DNA of 64,000 nt from Burkholderiales bacterium. GTDB taxonomy: Bacteria; Pseudomonadota; Gammaproteobacteria; Burkholderiales; Burkholderiaceae_C. This document shows positions 18,203 through 26,336 of this stretch, piece by piece; position 1 is the stretch's first letter; every line of letters begins with the position of its first letter. The notes below the pieces were generated by a model, which was not told where the DNA came from, ran no database searches, and was given only the letters and a program-made list of their open reading frames with translations. The DNA lies in NCBI GenBank assembly GCA_016213325.1, contig JACRAY010000002.1:52885-116884 (forward strand). The letters run 5' to 3'. The position numbers and the translations under genes were made by a program.

Positions 18203-19771
18203 ATGAGACAGGGGTTGGCCCTACGCGTTTCGCAGCACCTGGCCTTGACGCCGCAGCTGCAGCAATCGATCCGCCTGTTGCAGCTGTCGACGCTGGAGCT
18301 CGGCCAGGAAGTCCAGCAGATGCTGGACGAAAACCCGTTCCTCGAGGCCAATGTCGACGAGCCCGACGAGCCCGACGAGCCGCCGCCGGGCACCGAGCCC
18401 GAAGCGCGCGCGAACCGCGACGAGGACGCTGTCGAGTACGGCGGCGACGCACAGAAGCCCGGCGAGGTGGCCACGCCTTCGCCGTCCGCCGAGGAGGGCG
18501 ATGCGCCCGCCATGGGCGACGAAGCGCCCAGCTGGGACGGCGACGGCAGCGCCGAACTGGTGGCCGACGACGGCGAGTGGGGCGGCGAGAGTTCGGCCCG
18601 CAAGAGCGCGCCGAGCGACGACGACGAGGTCGACGCGACCGACCTGGCGCGCGCGCAGGAGTCGCTCGCCAGCTTCTTGCACCGGCAGGCGCTGTCCCTG
18701 CGGCTGGGTGAAGTGGACCGCGCGGCGCTGCGCTTCCTGATCGAGTCGCTCAACGACGACGGCTACCTCGAGGAACCGCTCGAGGTGCTGGCCGCGGGCC
18801 TCGCGGCCGACGACCTGGAGCAGCAGGAAGAGCTGGTGCACCGCTTCACGATGGCGCTGCACCTGCTGCAAAGCCTGGACCCGCCGGGCGTGGGCGCGCG
18901 CACGCTGGGCGAGTGCCTGAGCCTGCAGCTGCATGCGTTGCGCAAGGACGGCTGCGAAGACGAGGCGCTGCCGGTGGCCTTGCAGGTCTGCGCGCAGCCG
19001 CTGGAACTGCTGGCCCGGCGCGACATCAAGCGCCTGGCCCAGGTGTGCGGGCAGCCCGAGCAGGCGATCCGCGCGGCCATCGGCTTCATCACGCGGCTCG
19101 AGCCCAAGCCGGGCCGGCGCTTCATCGACGCCGAGCGCAACATCATCGTGCCCGACGTGCTGGTGGTCAAAAGCGGGCGCGGCGCCAACGCGCGCTTTCG
19201 CGTGCAGCTCAACCCCGACGTGATGCCGCGGCTGCGGGTGCACGACGTGTATGCGGGTGCGCTGAAGGCGCACAAGGGCGAAGGCCACCAGGCGCTGCAG
19301 CAGCGGCTGCAGGAGGCGCGCTGGTTCATCAAGAACATCCAGCAGCGCTTCGACACCATCCTGCGCGTGTCCACCGCCATCGTCGAGCGCCAGAAGAACT
19401 TCTTCGTGCATGGCGAGCTGGCGATGCGGCCGCTGGTGCTGCGCGAGATCGCCGACGAGCTGGGGCTGCACGAGTCCACCATCTCGCGCGTGACCACCGC
19501 CAAGTACATGTCGACGCCGTTCGGCACCTTCGAGCTCAAGTACTTCTTCGGCTCGGCGCTCGGCACCGAGACCGGCGGCAATGCGTCGAGCACCGCGGTG
19601 CGCGCCTTGATCCGCCAGCTGGTGGCCGCCGAGAACGCGCGCAAGCCGCTGTCGGACAGCCAGATCTCCGACATGCTGAAGGAGCAGGGCATCGAATGTG
19701 CGCGCCGCACCGTGGCGAAATACCGCGAGGCGCTGCGCATCGCGCCGGCGAACCTGAGAAAAGAACTGTGA
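18203..19771 (+). CDS. rpoN: RNA polymerase sigma-54 factor
   Basis: 522 residues. Region I is Gln/Leu-rich (LRVSQHLALTPQLQQSIRLLQLSTLELGQEVQQML), region II is an acidic, low-complexity linker (residues 50-150), and the C-terminal region III ends in the RpoN box ARRTVAKYREAL that reads the -24 promoter element. It directs transcription that depends on AAA+ activators. Typical length (about 480-520). It lies 17 bases after lptB, and its stop overlaps the next start. Confidence 0.97.
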   Translation: MRQGLALRVSQHLALTPQLQQSIRLLQLSTLELGQEVQQMLDENPFLEANVDEPDEPDEPPPGTEPEARANRDEDAVEYGGDAQKPGEVATPSPSAEEGDAPAMGDEAPSWDGDGSAELVADDGEWGGESSARKSAPSDDDEVDATDLARAQESLASFLHRQALSLRLGEVDRAALRFLIESLNDDGYLEEPLEVLAAGLAADDLEQQEELVHRFTMALHLLQSLDPPGVGARTLGECLSLQLHALRKDGCEDEALPVALQVCAQPLELLARRDIKRLAQVCGQPEQAIRAAIGFITRLEPKPGRRFIDAERNIIVPDVLVVKSGRGANARFRVQLNPDVMPRLRVHDVYAGALKAHKGEGHQALQQRLQEARWFIKNIQQRFDTILRVSTAIVERQKNFFVHGELAMRPLVLREIADELGLHESTISRVTTAKYMSTPFGTFELKYFFGSALGTETGGNASSTAVRALIRQLVAAENARKPLSDSQISDMLKEQGIECARRTVAKYREALRIAPANLRKEL

Positions 19772-20952
19772 CCCTCACCCTGTTCCTGCCCTGTGCTTCA
19801 GGCGTGGAAGACCTGCTGGCCGCCGAAGTGACGCGCATCACCGGTGTGCAGGCGGGGCTGCTGCGCGGCGGCATCCACCTCCGCAGCGACGACGCGGGCG
19901 TGATGCGGCTGAACCTGCACAGCCGCCTGGCGCAGCGCGTGCTGGTGCAGCTGGCGCACAAGCCTTACCGCAGCGAAGACGAGGTCTATGCCGCGGCCTC
20001 GGCGGTGGCATGGGAAGACTGGTTCACGCCCAAGCAGACCTTCAAGGTGGAAGTGACTTCGCACCAGAGCCCGCTGAAGAGCCTGAACTTCGCGGCGCTG
20101 CGCATCAAGGACGCGGTGGCCGACCGGTTCCGGCAGAAGGCCGGCGCGCGCCCCGACGTCGAGACGCGCTGGCCCGACGCGCGCGTGTTCGCGCACCTCA
20201 CCTCCGACACGGTCACGCTGTACATCGACACCTCGGGCGAGCCCCTCTTCAAGCGCGGCTGGCGCGAGGACAAGGGCGAGGCGCCGCTGAAGGAGACGCT
20301 GGCCGCGGCCATGATCGCCGCGAGCGGCTGGGATGCCGACGCGCCGCTGTACGACCCGTGCTGCGGCAGCGGCACCATTGCCATCGAGGCGGCGCAGGTG
20401 GCCTGCCGCATCGCGCCCGGCCTGTCACGGCGCTTCGCCTTCGAGAAGTTCCGGCCGTTCGAGGCGGCGGCGTGGCGGGCGCTGAAGGAAGAAGCGCTGG
20501 CCGCGCGGCGCGCCTCGCCGGTGCCCGTCCACGGCAGCGACGTGGCCTTCCGCATGGTCGATTTCGCGGTGCGCAATGCGCAGCGCGCGGGCGTGGCCGA
20601 CATGGTGAACTTCCGCGGCGGCGACGCGCTGCAGCGCATGCCGCCCACCGACGAGCCCGGCGTGATGCTGCTGAACCCGCCGTACGGCGAGCGCATCGAG
20701 GCCGGCGGCGTGGCCGGCGCGCGGCAGGCCGCCGAGGCCGAAGGGGGCGACTTCTTCAACCAGCTGGCCGCGCACTGGAAGAAGAACTACGCCGGCTGGA
20801 CCGCCTGGGTGCTGTCGCCCGACATGAAGCTGCCCACCCGCATGCGCCTGAAGGAGTCGCGCCGCGTGCCGATGTGGAACGGCCCGATCGAATGCCGGCT
20901 GTTCCGTTTCGACATGGTGAAGGGTTCGGCGCGTGCGCCCGCTGGTGCTTGA
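19768..20952 (+). CDS. THUMP domain class I SAM-dependent RNA methyltransferase (RlmL N-terminal-like)
   Basis: A 394-residue enzyme. An N-terminal ferredoxin-like/THUMP RNA-binding region (residues 1-160) precedes a Rossmann methyltransferase with the SAM loop YDPCCGSGTIAIEA and the catalytic motif IV LLNPPYGERIE (NPPY). This architecture is that of RlmL/YcbY-type enzymes, which make m2G2445 in 23S rRNA, or of closely related guanine-N2 methyltransferases. It lacks the second (RlmK) methyltransferase of the fused E. coli enzyme, as is usual in Burkholderiales. GTG start overlapping the rpoN stop (GTGA). Confidence 0.9.
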   Translation: MTLTLFLPCASGVEDLLAAEVTRITGVQAGLLRGGIHLRSDDAGVMRLNLHSRLAQRVLVQLAHKPYRSEDEVYAAASAVAWEDWFTPKQTFKVEVTSHQSPLKSLNFAALRIKDAVADRFRQKAGARPDVETRWPDARVFAHLTSDTVTLYIDTSGEPLFKRGWREDKGEAPLKETLAAAMIAASGWDADAPLYDPCCGSGTIAIEAAQVACRIAPGLSRRFAFEKFRPFEAAAWRALKEEALAARRASPVPVHGSDVAFRMVDFAVRNAQRAGVADMVNFRGGDALQRMPPTDEPGVMLLNPPYGERIEAGGVAGARQAAEAEGGDFFNQLAAHWKKNYAGWTAWVLSPDMKLPTRMRLKESRRVPMWNGPIECRLFRFDMVKGSARAPAGA

Positions 20953-21325
20953 CACCAATGTCGTGCTCGACCTGCTGGTGTTCGGCGACCCGCGCACCGA
21001 GCGGCTGAGGGCTGCGCTGGACGCCCGTGAGGTGCGCTGGCTCGCCACGCCCGCCATGCGCGACGAGCTATTGCATGTGATGGCCTATCCCAACCTGGCC
21101 GGCCGCGCCGAAGCGGCGGTGGTGCTGGCGGCGTTCGACCACTTGAGCGAATGGGCCGCCGACCCCTTGCCGTCGCACGTCACGTGCCGCGACGGCGACG
21201 ACCAGAAGTTCGTCGACCTCGCGGTGGCGCACCGCGCGTTGCTGGTCAGCAAGGACAAGGATGTGCTGAAGTTGAAGCGGCGGCTGCGCAAGCTTGAAGT
21301 CGAGGCTCGCGCGGTCTTCTCTTAG
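20933..21325 (+). CDS. putative toxin-antitoxin system toxin component, PIN family
   Basis: A 130-residue PIN-fold protein. The first acidic residue is in LVLDTNVVLDLLVFG, others in TPAMRDELLHVM and in CRDGDDQKFVDLAVAH with SKDKDVLKL, matching the four-acid metal site of single-strand RNA nucleases. It belongs to the COG1569-type PIN group, in which a cognate antitoxin is often not adjacent. None is seen here. It starts at a GTG 20 bases inside the end of the methyltransferase gene, so it depends on that gene for expression. An RNA-processing role linked to the methyltransferase is possible. Confidence 0.82.
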   Translation: MRPLVLDTNVVLDLLVFGDPRTERLRAALDAREVRWLATPAMRDELLHVMAYPNLAGRAEAAVVLAAFDHLSEWAADPLPSHVTCRDGDDQKFVDLAVAHRALLVSKDKDVLKLKRRLRKLEVEARAVFS

Positions 21326-21328
21326 GCA

Positions 21329-21355
21329 GGCAGCTGGGGTGTTACCCCAGCTGCC
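21329..21355. terminator. 12-bp hairpin between convergent genes
   Basis: GGCAGCTGGGGT, a three-base loop and its exact complement ACCCCAGCTGCC form a strong hairpin filling the 32 bases between the PIN gene stop and the hydrolase stop. No T-run follows on either strand, so it is a palindromic element or a Rho-dependent/processing structure more than a classic terminator. The core CTGGGGT links it to the 10319 and 62255 repeats. Confidence 0.55.
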
Positions 21356-21357
21356 CC

Positions 21358-22296
21358 CTACGGGAAGAAGTCCCGCAGCGCGCTTGCAGTTTCTGCAGGC
21401 AGTTCCTCCGGAATGAAATGCCCCGCCGGCATCGCCTGCCCGCTCACCGTCGCCGCGCACTGCGCCTGCCACAGGCCGACCGGGTCGAACAGCTTGCCGA
21501 TCAGGCCCTTCTCGCCCCACAGCACCAGCGTATCGCAGTTGATCTTGTGGCCCTTCGAGCGGCTGTCGCGGTCGTGCTCCAGGTCGATGCCGGCCGCCGC
21601 GCGATAGTCCTCGCACGCTGCATGGATCGACTCGGCGCGGCAGAAGCAGCGCTCGTACTCCGCCAACGCCTGCGGCTCGATGTGCGAGATTCCGCCCGCC
21701 CCCCACCCTCCGAGCTTGGTGTGCAGGTAGAACTTCGCATCGCCGCCGATCATTTTTTCCGGCAGCGGCGCCGGCTGTATCAGGTGGAACCAGTGGTAGT
21801 AGTACTTCCCGAAAACAAAATGGGGGTCAGATTCCAATTGTTTACCCCAGTTGCCCGTGTACATGTCGAGCGTGGGCGCGATGTCGATCAGGCACAGCCT
21901 GCGCACGCGGTTGGGGTGGTCGACCGCCAGCCGGTGCGCCACGCGCGCGCCGCGGTCATGGCCGCACAGCAGGAACTGCGGATGCCCCAGCGCCGTCATC
22001 AGCTCCGCCATGTCCTGCGCCATCACGCGCTTGGCGTAGTTGGTGTGGCCGGGCAGCCCCGGCTGCTTGCAGGAGTCGCCGTAGCCGCGCAGGTCGGCCA
22101 TCACGAGGAAGAAGTCGCGTTTGAGCGCCTGCGCCACGCGATGCCACATCGCGTGCGTCTGCGGAAACCCGTGCAACAGCAGCAGGGCCGGCTTGGCGGG
22201 GTTGCCGCCGATGCGCGCACACAGCTCCCCGCCCGACGGCAGCAGGAAGCCCGAGCGCTCGAAGCCGTCGAACCAGCCGTCTTCGCTCGCGTTCAT
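21358..22296 (-). CDS. alpha/beta hydrolase, haloacetate dehalogenase-like
   Basis: 312 residues. The oxyanion region LLLHGFPQTHAMWHRVA, the nucleophile elbow LCGHDRGARVAHRLA with Asp as nucleophile and the following Arg, the YYYHWFHLIQPAPLPE halide-binding pair, and the His-bearing MPAGHFIPEE match fluoroacetate/haloacetate dehalogenases, which release halide from haloacetates. Epoxide hydrolase is the main alternative. Residues around 165-178 (NWGKQLESDPHFVFGK) are about nine longer than relatives and come from an unusually AT-rich stretch. Its start overlaps the stop of the upstream NTF2-like gene (ATGA), so the pair is coupled. Confidence 0.85.
   Translation of the reverse strand: MNASEDGWFDGFERSGFLLPSGGELCARIGGNPAKPALLLLHGFPQTHAMWHRVAQALKRDFFLVMADLRGYGDSCKQPGLPGHTNYAKRVMAQDMAELMTALGHPQFLLCGHDRGARVAHRLAVDHPNRVRRLCLIDIAPTLDMYTGNWGKQLESDPHFVFGKYYYHWFHLIQPAPLPEKMIGGDAKFYLHTKLGGWGAGGISHIEPQALAEYERCFCRAESIHAACEDYRAAAGIDLEHDRDSRSKGHKINCDTLVLWGEKGLIGKLFDPVGLWQAQCAATVSGQAMPAGHFIPEELPAETASALRDFFP
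21808..21850. repeat. AT-rich repeat-like insertion within the hydrolase gene
   Basis: The plus strand contains CAAAATGGGGGTCAGATTCC followed by AATTGTTTACCCC. The GGGGTCAGATTCCAATT core resembles dispersed REP-associated sequences known from betaproteobacteria (recalled, not searched). It stays in frame within the dehalogenase-like gene and accounts for the extra residues there. Confidence 0.45.
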
Positions 22297-22784
22297 GCGC
22301 TGCCCCGGGCCAGGAAGGCTTGCAGGTTCCTGCCGGCGCGTTCGCGCACCTTGTTGCGCAGCATCGGCGTCCACCCGAGCAGCACGCCCGGCGGGCCGAG
22401 CGCCTGGCGCGACCAGCGCCAGAAGTCGAAACTGTCGCGATGCCGGCGGATCAGCCCGCCCTCGTCGAACTCGAAGCGCGCGTCGATGCTGTTGTCCACC
22501 AGCCGCCCGGTCGCACTGAAGCGGTAATGCGCATCCCAGTGCGCCCGGCCCTCACGCCCCTGGGCCTGCACGTCGCGCCACTGCAGTTTCCAGTCGTCGC
22601 GGCCCTTCGCCTTGACGGCGTCGACCAGCATGGTCCACATGCCCATCACCTCGCGCTTTCCGCTCAGGGTGAACACCTCGTCCTCGAACCGCGCGTCCTC
22701 GGCATAGCAGCGGGCCATGCCCTCGGCGTCCAGCCGCGCGAAGGCGGCGTACAGGTCTTCGATGGTGCGCTCGGGTGTCGGCAT
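22293..22784 (-). CDS. nuclear transport factor 2 (NTF2)-like family protein
   Basis: A 163-residue protein of the NTF2/SnoaL-like fold: TIEDLYAAFARLDAEGMARCYAEDARFEDEVFTLSGKREVMGMWTML is the typical helix-strand opening, and residues 95-125 (HWDAHYRFSATGRLVDNSIDARFEFDEGGLI) give the beta-sheet. Members act on small ketones or serve as accessory binding proteins; no specific activity can be assigned. An ATG three codons upstream (22793) is an alternative start; neither has a good ribosome site. The gene is translationally coupled to the downstream hydrolase. Confidence 0.8.
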   Translation of the reverse strand: MPTPERTIEDLYAAFARLDAEGMARCYAEDARFEDEVFTLSGKREVMGMWTMLVDAVKAKGRDDWKLQWRDVQAQGREGRAHWDAHYRFSATGRLVDNSIDARFEFDEGGLIRRHRDSFDFWRWSRQALGPPGVLLGWTPMLRNKVRERAGRNLQAFLARGSA

Positions 22785-22792
22785 GGGCGCCA

Positions 22793-22936
22793 TTACAGCA
22801 CTTGGGGCACTGCCTGCGCCAGACAGTCGTACACCGCGCGGATCCGCCGGTTGCTGCGGATCTCGCGGTGCACCACCAGCCAAACGAGAGCCGCGGGGAA
22901 GGAGCGCACGAGGTTCCAGTCGAGGCCGTCATTCAT
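22793..22936 (-). pseudogene. internally deleted LysR regulator remnant
   Basis: A 47-codon frame that begins like a LysR regulator (MNDGLDWNLVRSF) and then jumps directly to a typical LysR C-terminus (VWLVVHREIRSNRRIRAVYDCLAQAV). About 250 internal codons, including the DNA-binding helices and effector domain, are missing. The join is in frame. Regulators with this opening and ending usually sit divergently from their target, and here the remnant faces a nitroreductase gene, so that gene has probably lost its dedicated regulator. Confidence 0.8.
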
Positions 22937-22965
22937 GCCTGCACAGCTGGTGTGTTGAGTTGGCT

Positions 22966-22997
22966 CATTGTCGGAGGGACCACCCGATTCGACAATG
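22966..22997. promoter_or_regulatory. 8-bp inverted repeat in the divergent LysR-remnant/nitroreductase gap
   Basis: CATTGTCG (22966-22973) and CGACAATG (22990-22997) are exact complements 16 bases apart, within the 66 bases between the two divergent starts. The position fits a former LysR operator. It lies directly ahead of the nitroreductase ATG. Confidence 0.5.
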
Positions 22998-23002
22998 GCG
23001 GC

Positions 23003-24145
23003 ATGGACAGACGCCGATGCCTCCGTGTGCTGGGCGGCGCCGCCATCGCCCCGGCGGTGGCCGGCTGCTCGGCCGACCTGCCCGCCGAAGCCGTGCAGGC
23101 GTGGCAGGGCCCCGCGGCCAGCGAAGCCGACCTGCGCCGCTGGGCGCTGGCGTACGCCATCCTCGCGCCGCACTCGCACAACCTGCAGTCGTGGGTGGTC
23201 GACCTGCGCCAGCCGGGCGAGATCACCCTGCTGTGCGACCCCCAGCGCCTGCTGCCCGAGACCGACCCGTTCTCGCGGCAGATCATGATGAGCCACGGCA
23301 CCTTCCTCGAGCTGCTGGACATCGCCGCGCGTGAGCGCGGCCACCGCCCCGAGGTCGAGCTGTTCCCGCAGGGCGCCTACGCGAGCAACAAGGTCGATGC
23401 GCGGCCGGTAGCGCGCGTGCGGCTGGTGCCGGATGCGTCGGTGCGCCGCGACCCGCTGTTCGCCCAGGTCATGCGGCGGCGGACCAACCGCGAAGCCTAC
23501 GAGCCGCGCGAGCCGGCGCCGGCAGCGTTGCAGGCCATCGCCGCCGCCGCGCAAGCGCCGGGGCTGCGCACCGGCTTCACAACGAACGCCGACAACGCTT
23601 CGATGGGCCGGCAGCGCGCCATCGCCGCCGAGGCCTGGCGCATCGAACTCACCACGCCTCGCACCATCATGGAGTCGTACCGCCTGCTGCGCGTGGGCCC
23701 GGGCGAGATCGCGCGGCACCGCGACGGGCTCACGATCAACTCGCCGATGCTCAGGGCCATGGACATGCTCGGCCTGTTCGATCGCAGCAAGGCGCCGGGC
23801 CCCGACGACTACGCGACGAAAAGCCAGTTGCAACAGTTCAACGAGAAGCTGGCGGCGACGCCCGCCTTCTTCTGGATGGCGAGCGAAGGCAACGACCGCG
23901 CCACGCAGGTGAATGCAGGCAGGGCCTACGTGCGGGCCCAGCTCGCTGCGACGGCGCATGGCCTGGCTATGCAGCCGCTGTCGCAGGCGCTGCAGGAGTA
24001 TCCCGAGCAGGCGAAGCCCTACGCACAGGTGCACGAACTGTTCGGCGCCAAGCCACCGCAGCAGGTGGTGCAGATGTGGGCGCGGCTGGGCCATGGCCCG
24101 GCGATCGGGCCGTCGCCGCGCCGAGCCTTGTCATCGCGGGCTTGA
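23003..24145 (+). CDS. nitroreductase family (Acg-like FMN-binding) lipoprotein
   Basis: 380 residues. The N-terminus MDRRRCLRVLGGAAIAPAVAGCSA combines a twin-arginine motif and a lipobox (AVAGC), so it is probably exported folded and lipid-anchored. The body has the nitroreductase-fold segments LAPHSHNLQSWVVDLRQPGEITL, VMRRRTNREAYEPREP and FFWMASEGNDRATQVNAGRAYVRAQLAATAHGLAMQPLSQALQ, as in Acg-family proteins. It may reduce quinones, nitro compounds or sequester flavin; the substrate is unknown. Divergent from a broken LysR gene. It overlaps the convergent CinA-type gene by 15 bases. Confidence 0.85.
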   Translation: MDRRRCLRVLGGAAIAPAVAGCSADLPAEAVQAWQGPAASEADLRRWALAYAILAPHSHNLQSWVVDLRQPGEITLLCDPQRLLPETDPFSRQIMMSHGTFLELLDIAARERGHRPEVELFPQGAYASNKVDARPVARVRLVPDASVRRDPLFAQVMRRRTNREAYEPREPAPAALQAIAAAAQAPGLRTGFTTNADNASMGRQRAIAAEAWRIELTTPRTIMESYRLLRVGPGEIARHRDGLTINSPMLRAMDMLGLFDRSKAPGPDDYATKSQLQQFNEKLAATPAFFWMASEGNDRATQVNAGRAYVRAQLAATAHGLAMQPLSQALQEYPEQAKPYAQVHELFGAKPPQQVVQMWARLGHGPAIGPSPRRALSSRA

Positions 24146-24616
24146 CGCCAGCAGTTCGATCACGCGCTGCAGCGCATGCCGCACTGTCGCCTCGCGCACC
24201 GCCTCACGATCGCCATCGAAGCGCCGCATCTCGCTGTGCAGCAAACCATCGACGGAGAAACCGAACCACACCGTGCCCACCGGCTTTTCCGCGCTGCCCC
24301 CGGTCGGCCCTGCGACGCCGGTGACCGCGACGCCCACTTGCGCCTGCGAATGCCGCACCGCGCCGAACGCCATGGCGCGCGCCACTACTTCGCTCACCGC
24401 GCCCTGCGCCTCGATCTGTTGCGGATCGACGCCCAGCAGCTCGGACTTGGCGGCATTGGAGTAAGTGACGAAGCCGCGCTCGAACCAGTCGCTCGAGCCG
24501 CTCAGGTTGGTGCAGGCGGCCGCGACCAGCCCGCCGGTGCAGCTTTCGGCCACGGCCATCATCTGGCCGCGCGCCTTCAGCAGGTCCGCCAGCCGGCGGC
24601 ACAGGTCGTCGGTCAC
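24131..24616 (-). CDS. CinA family nicotinamide-nucleotide amidohydrolase
   Basis: A 161-residue protein equal to the stand-alone CinA C-terminal (PncC-type) domain. It converts NMN to nicotinate mononucleotide, recycling pyridine nucleotides. The catalytic segment MMAVAESCTGGLVAAACTNLSGSS, the YSNAAKSELLGV block, and VAVTGVAGPTGGSAEKPVGTVWFGF are intact. GTG start overlapping the pgpA stop (GTGA), so the two are coupled, an arrangement common in betaproteobacteria. Confidence 0.92.
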   Translation of the reverse strand: MTDDLCRRLADLLKARGQMMAVAESCTGGLVAAACTNLSGSSDWFERGFVTYSNAAKSELLGVDPQQIEAQGAVSEVVARAMAFGAVRHSQAQVGVAVTGVAGPTGGSAEKPVGTVWFGFSVDGLLHSEMRRFDGDREAVREATVRHALQRVIELLASSPR

Positions 24617-25140
24617 CACAGGAAGTGCCTCCACACCGCGATCACGAACAGCGTGCAGAACGCCGCCACCAGGTCGTCGAACAGCACGCCGAAGCCCGCG
24701 CGCCAGCCGAATCCGGCGAACACGCTGTCGGCCCAGCCGACCGGCCCGGGCTTGACGGCGTCGAAGAAGCGGAACAGCGCGAACGCCGCAAGCTGCGCCC
24801 CGAAGCCCGCCGGCGTGACGAGCCACAGCACGATCCAGAACGACACCACCTCGTCCCACACGATGCTGCCGGGGTCGGGCGACTGCAGGTTGGTGGCGGT
24901 CACGGCGCAGGCCCACCAGCCGGCCACCACCGAAATGAAGATGACCACCCCGACCTGGAACGCCGTCAACCAGGCTTCCAGCACCAGCCAGGCCGCCCAG
25001 GCCCACAAGGTGCCCACCGTGCCGGGCGCCACCGGCGACAGGCCGGAGCCGAAGCCCAGCGCGAGCAGGTGCGCCGGATGGCGCAGCAGGAAGGCGACGC
25101 CGGGCCGCACGGGCAGGGGTGCCTGCAGGCTGGCCGTCAT
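24613..25140 (-). CDS. pgpA: phosphatidylglycerophosphatase A
   Basis: Removes phosphate from phosphatidylglycerophosphate to give phosphatidylglycerol in the inner membrane. 175 residues with GFGSGLSPVAPGTVGTLWAW, the acidic SIVWDEVVSFWIVLW and the C-terminal GFGVLFDDLVAAFCTLFVIA, all PgpA markers, plus several hydrophobic helices. Its start overlaps the stop of the upstream LysR gene (ATGA), and its stop overlaps the pncC-type start, forming a tightly coupled LysR-pgpA-pncC unit; thiL lies farther upstream instead of adjacent. Confidence 0.93.
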   Translation of the reverse strand: MTASLQAPLPVRPGVAFLLRHPAHLLALGFGSGLSPVAPGTVGTLWAWAAWLVLEAWLTAFQVGVVIFISVVAGWWACAVTATNLQSPDPGSIVWDEVVSFWIVLWLVTPAGFGAQLAAFALFRFFDAVKPGPVGWADSVFAGFGWRAGFGVLFDDLVAAFCTLFVIAVWRHFLW

Positions 25141-26057
25141 GCCGCCCGCTCCTGCGCCGGGGCCAGGGCGGCAAACCATTCGGCCCAGAAGTCCACGCAC
25201 GCGCGGATCTTCGGCAGGCGGTGCCGGCCGCTCGCCGTGATGGCATAGAGCGGGGTCGGCTGCGGGTCGACGCAGTCCGGCAGCACGCGCACCAGCTGCC
25301 TCTGCCGCACCATCGGCTCGCCCACCAGCGTGGCCAGCCGGCCGATGCCCAGCCCCTGCAACACCATGGCGGCGCAGGTGTTGGTGTCGTTGCTGCGCCA
25401 TTGGCCGTCGGCCATGAACACCTTGGCCTCGCCTTTGACGACGAAGGGCCACTGGTTCAGCGCAGGCACCGCCGTGTTCGCCACCAGCTGGTGGCGCGCC
25501 AGCGACTCCACGTCGCACGGCAGGCCATGCGCCGCGACATACGCGGGCGATGCGTAGATCGCGCGGCCCAGCGTGCCGATGCGCCGCGCGATCACCGTGT
25601 CGGGCAGCTGTGTGACGGTGCGCAGCGCAATGTCGATGCCGTCGCGCGCCAGGTCCGTGTAGCGGTCGCCTACCTCCAGTTCCAGCCGCAGCAGCGGGTG
25701 CCGCCGCCCCAGCGCCATGAGGCTGGGCACGACCTGGTAGTGCGCCACCACCGTGCTGGCCGCCACGCGTACGTGGCCGCTGGGCTCGTTGGCCTGCGAC
25801 GCGAACGCGCCTTCCAGCTCGTCCAGCGTGCCTATCATGCGGCGGCAGTAGTCGAGGAAGGTGCGGCCCTCGTCGGTGAGCGACAGGCCGTGCGTGGAGC
25901 GATGCACCAGGCGAGCCCCGCACGCCGCTTCGATGCGCGAGAGCGTGCGCGACACCTGGCTCACCGGCGCATCGCGTTCGCGCGCCACGGCCGACAGCGT
26001 ACCCAGGTCGGCCACTCGGGCGAACAGGTGCATGTCGTCGAATTGCAGGTCGCGCAT
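25137..26057 (-). CDS. LysR family transcriptional regulator
   Basis: 306 residues. The N-terminal winged helix-turn-helix reads DMHLFARVADLGTLSAVARERDAPVSQVSRTLSRIEAACGARLVHRSTHGLSLTDEG; the effector domain starts near GHVRVAASTVV. It resembles the CrgA/AaeR-like subgroup in which members often auto-regulate. It is unusual that the regulator is coupled to pgpA. The target is unknown. Confidence 0.93.
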   Translation of the reverse strand: MRDLQFDDMHLFARVADLGTLSAVARERDAPVSQVSRTLSRIEAACGARLVHRSTHGLSLTDEGRTFLDYCRRMIGTLDELEGAFASQANEPSGHVRVAASTVVAHYQVVPSLMALGRRHPLLRLELEVGDRYTDLARDGIDIALRTVTQLPDTVIARRIGTLGRAIYASPAYVAAHGLPCDVESLARHQLVANTAVPALNQWPFVVKGEAKVFMADGQWRSNDTNTCAAMVLQGLGIGRLATLVGEPMVRQRQLVRVLPDCVDPQPTPLYAITASGRHRLPKIRACVDFWAEWFAALAPAQERAA

Positions 26058-26171
26058 GGCGCCAATGGTAGTGGCTTTGCACGGCGTGCAAGACCCATTT
26101 GCGGCGCATGCCGTTTCGCCGCGGGCTATGCGTCCCTAGAGTTCAACCATCGATTCGCCAAGGAGCCCGCC

Positions 26172-26336
26172 ATGACACGCAACGACAACCAATGCATCAA
26201 GGCCGAAGCACTGCGCCGCGCCAACGAGCTGCGCCGTGAAGCCTTCAATGCCGTGTGGGACCGGCTGGTCGCCGCGCTGGGTTCCCTACGCGCAGGGTCC
26301 ATGCTGGCGGCGGAAGGCGCGCGGCTCCATCGGTGA
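26172..26336 (+). CDS. small hypothetical protein
   Basis: A 54-residue basic protein (MTRNDNQCIKAEALRRANEL...) with one amphipathic helix (residues 12-40). AAGGAG seven bases before the ATG supports translation. Similar small proteins are common in this family without known function. The last 51 bases overlap the end of the convergent nuclease gene, which lowers confidence in the exact 3' end. Confidence 0.55.
   Translation: MTRNDNQCIKAEALRRANELRREAFNAVWDRLVAALGSLRAGSMLAAEGARLHR

Noticed and set aside
22805..22830. Sigma-54 -24/-12-like sequence
   Set aside because: Spacing and GG/GC elements do not fit well, and it lies within the LysR remnant.
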